From the NCBI GenBank assembly GCA_020444515.1, contig JAHLKX010000003.1:248001-312000 (forward strand): a stretch of 64,000 bases of DNA, read 5' to 3'. The translations under genes were made by a program, and so were the position numbers. Source of the stretch: Bacteroidota bacterium. Its GTDB lineage: Bacteria; Bacteroidota; Bacteroidia; Bacteroidales; JAADJA01. Numbering within the stretch: position 1 is the first letter of the stretch; every line of letters starts with the position of its first letter. The notes under the pieces were generated by a model. The model did no database searches, was not told the origin of the DNA, and saw only the letters and a list, made by a program, of their open reading frames with translations. Positions 44,555 to 52,448 of the stretch are shown one piece after another.

Positions 44555-46834
44555 TTATTGTTTAACCAACTTATTAATTTCTATGCCGATGCTGGTATTG
44601 ATTCTAAAAAAATACAAGCCTTTCGGGAGATGACTTATGTTATATGACCGTTTATTATTCGTTACATTTTGATGCATTACCACCTTCCCCTGGATATCCA
44701 GGATCTCTAATGAAATTAGCTCAGTTCCGCTTTGTGAAACCAATGAAACTGCGTTGGTAGCAGGGTTGGGATAAAGGACGATTAACGACTGAGGACTGAC
44801 AATTTCCAACTCTTCAATTCCAACAGGTATTCCATTATCATTAAAAGCAGCTAATCCACCCCAGTCTGTTCCTATCCACTTTGTCCCGTTATCATCGATG
44901 GCTATTGAATTGACATTATTATCAGGTAAGCCGGAATTGGTGTAATTATAAATTTCCCAGTCTGTCCCGTCAAAAGCTGCCAGGCCATCACCCATAGTAC
45001 CTATCCACTTCGTCCCATTCTCTTCTATTGCTATCGATCTGACATTATTAACTGGTAACTCTGAATTAGAGGTATCAAACACCGTCCAGTCTGTGCCATC
45101 AAAGGCTGCCAGGCCACCACTCATAGTACCTATCCACTTGGTCTCGTTCTCGTCAATGGCTATTGAAGTGACCACATCACAAGGTAAGCCGGAATTAGAC
45201 ATGTTATAAATTTCCCAGTCTGTGCCGTCGAAAGCTGCCAAACCTCTTCCTACACCACCGTAATAATAGTCCTCGTAGATTCCCATCCACTTTGTGCCAT
45301 TTCCATCAATGGCTATTGAATGGACATCATCATAAGGCAAGCTGGAATTTGAAGTGTTGTAAATTTCCCAGGTATTGCCGTCAAAGGCTGCCAGGCCTCC
45401 TTCAGTTCCTATCCACTTTGTCCCATAATCGTCAATGGCTATTGCATTGACATAATTATCAGGCAATTCGGAATTGTCGGTTGTATAAACCTCCCAACTG
45501 CTGCCATCGAACGCTGCCAACCCACTTCCATTCCATTGAGTCCAATCGCGGTCGCGGGTTCCAACCCACTTTGTCCCATCACCATCTATAGCAATCGTAG
45601 TGATTTGATTTTGAGGCAAACCGGAATTGGTGGTATCGTAAACAATCCAGGTGCTGCCATCAAATGCTATCAACCCTCGCCCAACATCTGGAATTCCAAA
45701 CATTGGGTGACTAAATACTCCCATCCACTTTGTCCCGTCCACATCAATGGTTACAGAAGTAACCGTATTATCAGGTAACCCGGAATTAGAGATGTTATTA
45801 ACTTCCCAGGTATTTCCGTCAAAGGCTGCCAGGAAATCTAAGTTAGACCAGGGCCACCAGAAACCGTTAAATGTCCTCGTTCCCATCCACTTTGTGCCGT
45901 TCGCATCTATGGCTATTGAAATGACCTTATTATAAGGCAAGCCGGAATTTGAAGTGTTATAAACTTCCCAGGAATTGCCGTTAAGGGCTGCCAGGCCACC
46001 TTCACCGGTTCCCATCCACTTTGTCCCGTTTTCATCAATGGCTATTGAAGTGACATCATTATCAGGCAAGTCGGAATTTAAAGTGTCGTAAACTTCCCAG
46101 GTATTGTTGTCAAAAGCTGCCAGGCCTCCTCCACCGGTCCCCATCCACTTTGTCCCATTATCATCAATGGCTATTGAAGTGACCTTATTATGAGGCAAGT
46201 TGGAATTTGAAGTGTCGTAAATTTCCCAGGTATTGCCGTCAAAGGCTACCAGGCCACCTCCACTGGTTCCCATCCACTTTTTCCCATCCACATCTACCGT
46301 TATTGATTGAATATAAATATTAGAAGGTAATCCTGAATCAGATGTGTCATAAACTATCCAGTTACTATCATCAAAGGCTACCAGGTAGCCTCCACCGGTA
46401 CCGATCCACTTTGTGCCATTTTTATCTACTGCAATGGAGTGAATATAATTGTTAGCGGGCAATCCTGAGTTGGATGTGTCATAAACTGTCCATGTACTTC
46501 CATCAAAGACTACCAGAGCACCTTCTTCATTGGTTGAATTAAGGGAAAAGGATCCGAACCACCTACTTCCATCTTCACCAATAGCTATTGCAGTTACCTC
46601 ATTGACAGGTAATCCGGAATTAGCTTTGTTATAAGATTCCCGAGCCCCTGTGAGGATGTCCTGCTTAACAAGTCCACCATCAGTGCTCATCCAAAGATGG
46701 TTGCCTTCGATCGCTAGTGCTCGGATTTCATTTGCCTTATTGTAGTTAAGCCATTGGGAGTTTTGGGCAACACCTTGAAGCGTAAAAAGTGACACGTGAA
46801 GGGTGATAAGGATTAATGTTGTTATTTTTTTCAT
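44555..46834 (-). CDS. Reg_prop-type beta-propeller protein, T9SS-secreted, first of the array
   Basis: This 759-residue protein is first in transcription order. The signal segment is LITLHVSLFTLQGVAQ. About 15 repeats follow, of the form VTSIAIDDNGTKWMGTGGGG-LAAFD-NTWEVYDTSNS. Several adjacent blades are very similar, pointing to recent expansion. The linker EIVSPQSLIV precedes a T9SS sorting domain (LYPNPATNAVSLVSQSG ... PKGLYFFRINTSIG). Inferred role: secreted or surface-bound ligand-binding propeller, possibly working with the flanking kinases. Confidence 0.9.
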   Translation of the reverse strand: MKKITTLILITLHVSLFTLQGVAQNSQWLNYNKANEIRALAIEGNHLWMSTDGGLVKQDILTGARESYNKANSGLPVNEVTAIAIGEDGSRWFGSFSLNSTNEEGALVVFDGSTWTVYDTSNSGLPANNYIHSIAVDKNGTKWIGTGGGYLVAFDDSNWIVYDTSDSGLPSNIYIQSITVDVDGKKWMGTSGGGLVAFDGNTWEIYDTSNSNLPHNKVTSIAIDDNGTKWMGTGGGGLAAFDNNTWEVYDTLNSDLPDNDVTSIAIDENGTKWMGTGEGGLAALNGNSWEVYNTSNSGLPYNKVISIAIDANGTKWMGTRTFNGFWWPWSNLDFLAAFDGNTWEVNNISNSGLPDNTVTSVTIDVDGTKWMGVFSHPMFGIPDVGRGLIAFDGSTWIVYDTTNSGLPQNQITTIAIDGDGTKWVGTRDRDWTQWNGSGLAAFDGSSWEVYTTDNSELPDNYVNAIAIDDYGTKWIGTEGGLAAFDGNTWEIYNTSNSSLPYDDVHSIAIDGNGTKWMGIYEDYYYGGVGRGLAAFDGTDWEIYNMSNSGLPCDVVTSIAIDENETKWIGTMSGGLAAFDGTDWTVFDTSNSELPVNNVRSIAIEENGTKWIGTMGDGLAAFDGTDWEIYNYTNSGLPDNNVNSIAIDDNGTKWIGTDWGGLAAFNDNGIPVGIEELEIVSPQSLIVLYPNPATNAVSLVSQSGTELISLEILDIQGKVVMHQNVTNNKRSYNISHLPKGLYFFRINTSIGIEINKLVKQ

Positions 46835-46839
46835 GATGA

Positions 46840-46845
46840 CCTCCT
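46840..46845 (-). promoter_or_regulatory. Strong Shine-Dalgarno AGGAGG
   Basis: Minus-strand AGGAGG 5 nt before the ATG at 46834, with TCATC as spacer. Confidence 0.7.
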
Positions 46846-46879
46846 GTTTATTTTCTGAAACAATATTGATTAATACTTA

Positions 46880-46887
46880 CAAAGTTA
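46880..46887 (-). promoter_or_regulatory. Candidate -7 element for the propeller array
   Basis: Minus-strand TAACTTTG matches TAnnTTTG, 45 nt before the first propeller gene. The gaps before the other three propeller genes lack an exact match, which would fit one main promoter for the array. No clear -33 element. Confidence 0.4.
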
Positions 46888-47014
46888 TGTTTCAGTGGAG
46901 GTGAAATGCTAACACGTATATTCCATTCTTTAACAGTTATGTTCCAAAATGGAATTATACCATCAATATTCTTCTGAAAGCTAAAAGATAACTGCGTAAT
47001 GATCCTGATCCGGT

Positions 47015-50000
47015 TTAATACTCCGAAGGCAGCACCCCGAATTGTTCCTGGAAACATTTTGAGAAATAGGACAGGTTATTAAATCCCACTTCGAAAGCGA
47101 TTTCAGTTATATTTCCTTTTTTCAATTTTATTAATTCGGCAGCACGAGTTAACCTGATCAAACGAATAAATCCACTTGCCGGCAACCCAACAAGGGAATT
47201 GAGTTTCCTGTAAAGCTGGGTATTACTCATAACAAGTTCCTTGCGCAAAGAAACAGCATTGAAGTTTTCGTCATGCAAATGATTATTAACGGTTTCTATG
47301 GCTTTTAAAATGAAAGTTTGATCGGCAGAATTCAGCTCACTTTCTGGCAGGTTTAAAACCTGGGACAATCCCAGCTTTTTTGCATTTTGTATAAACCGGT
47401 AACGCAATTTCCTTCTCTGGAAAATGAGATTTTTTACTCTTACAAGCAATTCCTGCACATCAAACGGCTTGGTAAGGAAATCATCCGCCCCTGTTTCAAG
47501 GCCTTCAAGCCTGTCCTCCATGGATGCCTTTGCGGTAAGCAGGATCACCGGGATATGGCTGGTTCGCTCATCCGTTTTTAGTTTGCGGCAGAATTCCATA
47601 CCGTCCATTTTAGGCATCATCACATCGCTGATGATCAGGTCGGGCACTTTTTCGATGGCTTTTTCATAGCCCTGTTCGCCATCTTCAGCTTCCGTGAACC
47701 GGAAATCACCGGATATATTGGAACGGATATAATGGCGCATGTCTTCATTGTCTTCCACGATCAATAACAACGGTTTTGCCCCTTCCGCATCCATTGCTTC
47801 TTCATCTGTAACCTCTTCCTCGTCATCCAAATCAGGATCAGTATCTTTGTACCTTTCTTCATTAAGTATTGCAAGCTGCTCTTTTTTCTCTTCCTGCAAT
47901 TCATTTGTATCCACCAGCTCTTCATCTTTAAAATGACTTTTTCCCAGGGGAAGTAATACAGTAAATGTGGTTTCTTTTTGCTCCCGATCCCGATAGCTAT
48001 CGGGACTATCGGGATCCGAATCTACGGTGATTGTGCCGTGATGCAGTTCAACCAGTTCCTTCGTCAGTGCCAGGCCGATCCCGGTACCTTCACTGTCAGC
48101 TTTGTAAGTTTCATCTGCCTGGTAAAAGCGGTCGAAGATGTGAGGGAGGTTTTTCTTTGAAATACCTTTTCCCGTATCCGATACGGTAATTTCTACAAAA
48201 TCAGTTGCTGGTTGCTGGTTACTTGTTGCTGGTACAGGTTCTCTGTTATTTTTAAAAAGTGAAGCTTTTATGGAGATAGTATCACCTTCCTCAGTAAACT
48301 TAAACGCATTCGAGATCAGGTTATAAAGTATCTTTTCATACTTGTCCTTATCCAGATATACCGGAATGCTATCTTCATCAGACTTAAATTCCAGCTTGAT
48401 GTTCTTTTGCTTTGCCAGTGATTCAAATGACTGGGTATAGCCTTTTGTAAGTGATAAAATGTCTTCTTCCTTTACCCTGAGTTTCAATTTCCCCGATTCA
48501 AGTTTTGAAAGGCTCAACAATTGGTTGATCAAATTTTGAAGACGAAGAGCATTGCGTTGCATGATATTCAGATCGGTTTGTGATTCTTGGTCATTACACT
48601 TCGATCTGAATTTTTCAAGTGGTCCAAGTATCAATGTCAGCGGTGTGCGGAATTCGTGGGAGATATTAGCAAAGAAGCGGGATTTCATTTTATCCAACTC
48701 TTTCAGTTTATCCGATTCTACCCTTTTCAATTCGAGGTCATGCTGTAGCTTTTGCTCTTTAAGTGCTGTCCTGATCCTTTTTTGTCTGTAAAACAGTATC
48801 CCGATAAATAACAATATCAACATTAAACCACCAAGTCCGTAAATGAATATTCTTGAGCGATTGATCTGCAGGTCTTTTACTTCGTTTTCCCTGGCAAGTA
48901 ATGATATATGACTCTGCGTTTTCTCATTCTCTGATTCTGCCTCAAGTATCGAAATCAGGTTTTTATTGTCTTCCAGGAAGATCCTGTTTTTTGATTCTTC
49001 CCATAATATGTAATACTTATGCGCATTCTCAAAATCACCCAGGCTCCTGTATGCCTGATATATATTTTGATACACCCATCCCAGATAGAGTTGATAGTAA
49101 TATTCTTCGTACACGTGCGCATTAAAGGGATCAATATTATCATAACTTTTTATGGAATACCTGCTCCTGGTTTTATTCGATTTCTTAATACCCTCCAGAT
49201 ACAAATCAATAGCGTACATGTAGTCCCCTGATATTGCCTTTAGTAAACCTAAACGACGGTAAATTATCAAATTTGTGAAATACTTATCAGACAATGCATC
49301 AGCAATTAATCTTGCTGTATCGGTATATTTCCTGCAGCGTTCCAGATCTTCTTCAGATCCCAGCCAAAAGTATGCATCAGCCAGATTATTGTACACCGAT
49401 GGATGGGTTCCAAACCATGCCCTGCCGAGTTCAAGACACTTTAGATTATAAAAGATGCACTCCCGGAGAAATATTGTATCTTCCTCTTTATGTGTAGACT
49501 CATATCTTGTGATGGCATGATGTCCTTTATAAAAATACACTTCTGAGAGCAGCATGGTGTCGGAATATGATTCCGCAAAGGCTATGGTTTTATCAAAATA
49601 AAAGTTGGCAGAATCAAAATCAGAACTTTCTGTGAAGTAAACAGCTGCATCCAAAAGTGCATCGCCTTTGGTGATATGGTCCGATAGCATCTGACCAATT
49701 TTAATCTCATTCTTCGTGTACTGTATTGATTTATCCAGCCTGCCTGCCCGCCAGTTGAGATAAGACAGAATTTGATAGGTATAGCCCATTTCCAGACAAA
49801 CATCTATACTTTCAAAAATCCTGAGCGCATTAAGGTAGTTGACTACAGATAATTTTAATGAATCTTTAAAAAGGTAACCGCTACCAAGATTAAGATACCC
49901 TGTTGCCTCACCCTTTTTGTAATTATAAGATTTGGATAATTCAATGGTCTGATTAGCTATTGAAATAGTACTATCAGGAAATTTGTAGCAAATTTTAAAG

Positions 50001-50167
50001 GCAATTTTATTCAGGGTATCAATTTTTTCGATACCTTTCAATTCGGGCAGTTCCTGAAACAGTCTGTCGGCATTGATTCTTTCCATTTCCCTGGCGATCT
50101 GGCCGTTTACCTGGAAAATTGGTAAAAAAAAGAAAAGCCAAATTATATATTTCAGTTTCACGGTCAA
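47015..50167 (-). CDS. Hybrid two-component system protein with TPR sensor region
   Basis: This 1050-residue protein has a signal peptide (1-23), TPR-like repeats (about 60-420), one transmembrane helix ([20 protein letters not shown]), HisKA ([16 protein letters not shown]), HATPase_c ([29 protein letters not shown]), receiver with Asp in [14 protein letters not shown], and an AraC-type helix-turn-helix ([20 protein letters not shown]). Unlike canonical Bacteroidota hybrid systems it has no Reg_prop domain. Two in-frame repeat insertions lie in the ATPase domain: one at 48201-48238, and one at 47983-48016 that replaces the usual GxGSTF region. Catalytic competence is therefore worth testing. 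Confidence 0.92.
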   Translation of the reverse strand: MTVKLKYIIWLFFFLPIFQVNGQIAREMERINADRLFQELPELKGIEKIDTLNKIAFKICYKFPDSTISIANQTIELSKSYNYKKGEATGYLNLGSGYLFKDSLKLSVVNYLNALRIFESIDVCLEMGYTYQILSYLNWRAGRLDKSIQYTKNEIKIGQMLSDHITKGDALLDAAVYFTESSDFDSANFYFDKTIAFAESYSDTMLLSEVYFYKGHHAITRYESTHKEEDTIFLRECIFYNLKCLELGRAWFGTHPSVYNNLADAYFWLGSEEDLERCRKYTDTARLIADALSDKYFTNLIIYRRLGLLKAISGDYMYAIDLYLEGIKKSNKTRSRYSIKSYDNIDPFNAHVYEEYYYQLYLGWVYQNIYQAYRSLGDFENAHKYYILWEESKNRIFLEDNKNLISILEAESENEKTQSHISLLARENEVKDLQINRSRIFIYGLGGLMLILLFIGILFYRQKRIRTALKEQKLQHDLELKRVESDKLKELDKMKSRFFANISHEFRTPLTLILGPLEKFRSKCNDQESQTDLNIMQRNALRLQNLINQLLSLSKLESGKLKLRVKEEDILSLTKGYTQSFESLAKQKNIKLEFKSDEDSIPVYLDKDKYEKILYNLISNAFKFTEEGDTISIKASLFKNNREPVPATSNQQPATDFVEITVSDTGKGISKKNLPHIFDRFYQADETYKADSEGTGIGLALTKELVELHHGTITVDSDPDSPDSYRDREQKETTFTVLLPLGKSHFKDEELVDTNELQEEKKEQLAILNEERYKDTDPDLDDEEEVTDEEAMDAEGAKPLLLIVEDNEDMRHYIRSNISGDFRFTEAEDGEQGYEKAIEKVPDLIISDVMMPKMDGMEFCRKLKTDERTSHIPVILLTAKASMEDRLEGLETGADDFLTKPFDVQELLVRVKNLIFQRRKLRYRFIQNAKKLGLSQVLNLPESELNSADQTFILKAIETVNNHLHDENFNAVSLRKELVMSNTQLYRKLNSLVGLPASGFIRLIRLTRAAELIKLKKGNITEIAFEVGFNNLSYFSKCFQEQFGVLPSEY
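47983..48016. repeat. CCCGATAGCTATCGGG palindrome inside a histidine kinase gene
   Basis: A perfect 16-bp palindrome (47989-48004) is flanked by further CCCGAT and ATCGGGAT copies. It is read in frame as part of [15 protein letters not shown]. Palindromes of this sequence are common as intergenic elements in Bacteroidota (general knowledge). Confidence 0.8.
48201..48238. repeat. Tandem GTTGCTG repeat inside a histidine kinase gene
   Basis: At least three GTTGCTG(G) units lie in a row and encode [12 protein letters not shown] in the ATPase domain. The protein position is the same as that of the repeat insertion in the other kinase (34141-34223). Confidence 0.75.
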
Positions 50168-50274
50168 GGCGTGATAATCATTGAGCCATAAAGGTAATAA
50201 ATCTGGATTACATTTAAAAGTGAAAAAGAAGCGCTTTGCTCATAAAGGCAATTGATTATTGACAGGATTATTAA

Positions 50275-50305
50275 AAATAAAGCCCAAACAAGTCGGGCTT
50301 TATTT
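50275..50305. terminator. Bidirectional intrinsic terminator
   Basis: A perfect 11-bp stem (AAATAAAGCCC, 50275-50285, with GGGCTTTATTT, 50295-50305) has a 9-nt loop and is followed on the minus strand by an AU-rich run. It lies just past the T9SS relic at 50324-50449. Confidence 0.75.
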
Positions 50306-50323
50306 GATCATGAAGAGGAGAAT

Positions 50324-50449
50324 CTATTCAACTTTTATCAGCTTACTCGTTTGTCCACCAGCTGGCGAATTTGTTTTTAATGTGCAGAAATATATTCCTG
50401 AGAGTATTCTAATTGTAATCCATTCAATTTTACGATTAACTTCGGTTTT
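50324..50449 (-). pseudogene. Relic of a T9SS type A sorting-domain gene
   Basis: A stop-to-stop minus-strand frame of about 41 codons reads KTEVNRKIEWITIRILSGIY, then FCTLKTNSPAGGQTSKLIKV. This aligns with the end of intact sorting domains (QIKWDSASLEKGIYFCNLKT in the 52449 gene). There is no upstream domain and no start, so it is a 3' relic, still followed by a terminator. Confidence 0.72.
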
Positions 50450-50501
50450 CTAACTTTTGTGGAATTATTGTCCAATAATATCAGGTTTTTTTGGAGTCAG
50501 C

Positions 50502-50948
50502 CTCCAAAAATATCGTAAAATTATCTATTTTCAGAAATGTTTTATTATTGATTTAATCAAGCCATTTTCACAGAATTTGAGAAAAGAGTTGACCAAAATG
50601 CCCATGATTTATTATTCGGATTCTGGTATGCGCAATAGTTTGCTAAATCGATTTTTCGAATTTGACCATAGAGAAGACAAGGGACAGATTCTTGAAAATT
50701 TTGTTTTCAGGCGTTTGATGGAAAAATATACAGCAGAAGATATCCGTTTTTGGCGGACAACAGATAATAAAGAGATTGATTTTATTATAGATTCCGGTAA
50801 AGGTAAGTTTGCTTATGAAGTAAAGTTTAGATGTAAACAGAAAAAGGGTAACGCTTCAAAAGTATTCTTGGAGAATTACCCAGACTTTACCTATAAAACC
50901 ATTAGTTACGACTTTGATGCTCAATGCTTGCAAGCTCTCAAATTATAG
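50502..50948 (+). pseudogene. C-terminal remnant of an AAA ATPase/DUF4143 protein
   Basis: The translated region contains KCFIIDLIKPFSQNLRKEL, IYYSDSGMRNSLLNRFFEFD and DIRFWRTTDNKEIDFIIDSG. These are landmarks of the DUF4143 end of ATP-binding AAA proteins that usually exceed 370 residues. The P-loop ATPase domain is absent and the frame has no natural signal to start, so this is a truncated gene. A short expressed nuclease-like fragment cannot be ruled out. Confidence 0.75.
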
Positions 50949-50968
50949 TTCATTTTATATAACATTAT

Positions 50969-52351
50969 TTACAATCTAACTATTTTTCTCGTTTGCATTC
51001 CCTCATTGGTTTTTAATACACAGAAATAAATACCTGCAGAGATTTCGCTGACATCAACTTTAAATTCATAATTCCCGGGTTTTCTTGTTGCAAATTGCAT
51101 TTCTTTGATTTCAGTGCCGGTAATATTTACGATTAAAAAAATCACCGCTCCTGCACCCTTCGCTTGATAATGAAACTTTATGAAATCACTGACAGGATTG
51201 GGTGAAATAGAAAAACCTGCAGAAAGACCTACATCCTGTATGCTGGTAAAACAAGCCTCTTCTACTTCGTCGGCATTAGCACATCCGCTCGCATTGTTCA
51301 CAATGTATATGGCACCAGCGGGTGCTGCCAGGTAATTGCAAACACTTTCGATATCACAGGTTGATAGGGATATATTATCATGTACCCATAGGTTGGTAAT
51401 GGTGCTTGCTTCAATGTTATCCAGACCGGCCAGGCTGACTATCAATGGATTCTCCGAAACAATCAATTGACCATTAATGGATGTCAAACTGCTCAATGCT
51501 ATTAAGCTGGTAAGTGATGAGTTTGCATGTATACTCAGATTATCGCCCACTTCAGCTATATTTTCAAGGCCGGCAAGGCTCGATAGCATCTCATTGTCAT
51601 GTATATCCAGATAACCGTTCACTGCGGTGATGTTCCCCAGACCTGTTAAATCCTCCAATGCATTGGCATAGCCAACATCAAGATATCCGGGCAGCGTAGT
51701 TACACCTTCTAATCCTTGAAGGCTGCCCAGTTCATCATTGCCCGCAATCCATAAATGATCACCAATCGTGGTTAACCCATCGAGATCCAAAATATTGGTC
51801 AAAAGGTCATTACCCCTGATTTCAAGCCCTCCCCCGATGGTCGTCAAATTCTCAATACCCATCAGACTCGTTAACGCCTCATTCTGGCGGAGAACAAAAT
51901 TTCCACCAACAGTATTCAGGTTCTCCAGACCAGTAAGATCAACCAGGCCATCATTGTAAGCAATGTAAATAAGACCTCCGACTTGCGTTAAAGCCTCTAA
52001 TCCTGTGCAATTGGTTAATGCTTGATTATTATAGATGGAAAACAATCCACCAACAGAAATTAAATTATCCAAACCGGATAAACTGGCGAGGTTATCATTC
52101 AACCTGATATCCAGGAATCCCCATACACTGATAAGCACATTCAAGCCATTCAGATTAGTGATATTTGAAGGGGTCATGAATTTTCCAATGGTCACATTGC
52201 CTTCAATTTCGGTGCACCCCGGATAATTTGCCTGAAAGTTATCAATGTCATTTTGAGTTTCAAAATCAATGCCTTCCGGAAGGCAGGACTGGGAAAAGGC
52301 TGTTAATTGGATAAGCAGCGATGCTAAAATTAAGATTGTTAGGTTTTTCAT
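50969..52351 (-). CDS. Receptor-L-domain-type repeat protein, T9SS-secreted
   Basis: This 460-residue protein is a paralogue of 37162-38493 with a signal peptide (MKNLTILILASLLIQLTAFS). About eleven solenoid repeats follow (LTGLENLNTVGGNFVLRQNE style), then a cysteine-containing cap (CDIESVCNYLAAPAG, ASGCANADEVEEACFTS) and a sorting domain (FSISPNPVSDFIKFHYQ ... SAGIYFCVLKTNEGMQTRKI). The repeats are more diverged than in the paralogue, so this may be the older copy. No AGGAGG precedes its start. Confidence 0.88.
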   Translation of the reverse strand: MKNLTILILASLLIQLTAFSQSCLPEGIDFETQNDIDNFQANYPGCTEIEGNVTIGKFMTPSNITNLNGLNVLISVWGFLDIRLNDNLASLSGLDNLISVGGLFSIYNNQALTNCTGLEALTQVGGLIYIAYNDGLVDLTGLENLNTVGGNFVLRQNEALTSLMGIENLTTIGGGLEIRGNDLLTNILDLDGLTTIGDHLWIAGNDELGSLQGLEGVTTLPGYLDVGYANALEDLTGLGNITAVNGYLDIHDNEMLSSLAGLENIAEVGDNLSIHANSSLTSLIALSSLTSINGQLIVSENPLIVSLAGLDNIEASTITNLWVHDNISLSTCDIESVCNYLAAPAGAIYIVNNASGCANADEVEEACFTSIQDVGLSAGFSISPNPVSDFIKFHYQAKGAGAVIFLIVNITGTEIKEMQFATRKPGNYEFKVDVSEISAGIYFCVLKTNEGMQTRKIVRL

Positions 52352-52369
52352 GACGGGCTCACTTTCTAG

Positions 52370-52447
52370 TTTAAAGTGTGAAGTTCAAAGTTCGATATTA
52401 GTTTAGATGTTCTTTGACTTCGAATACCAAACATCGAACTTCAAACA
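52370..52447. repeat. TTCGAAGTT-family imperfect inverted repeat
   Basis: Left part GTTTAAAGTGTGAAGTTC and right part ATCGAACTTCAAAC form an imperfect inverted repeat related to the sdhA-sdhB spacer element (2130-2201). The right end reaches into the last codons of the propeller gene starting at 54545. Confidence 0.6.
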
Positions 52448-52448
52448 A

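Noticed and set aside
38560..46834. CRISPR-like regular DNA repeats
   Set aside because: The roughly 120-nt periodicity is the coding period of propeller blades; there are no short identical repeats with unique spacers and no cas genes.
47387..47936. Plus-strand frames rich in serine within the second kinase gene
   Set aside because: They are antisense shadows of the receiver and acidic linker coding sequence (codon-complement effect), without start signals or recognisable domains.
50502..50948. An intact small nuclease or defence gene
   Set aside because: The sequence matches only the C-terminal DUF4143 part of a larger ATPase, and the start region has no initiation signals.
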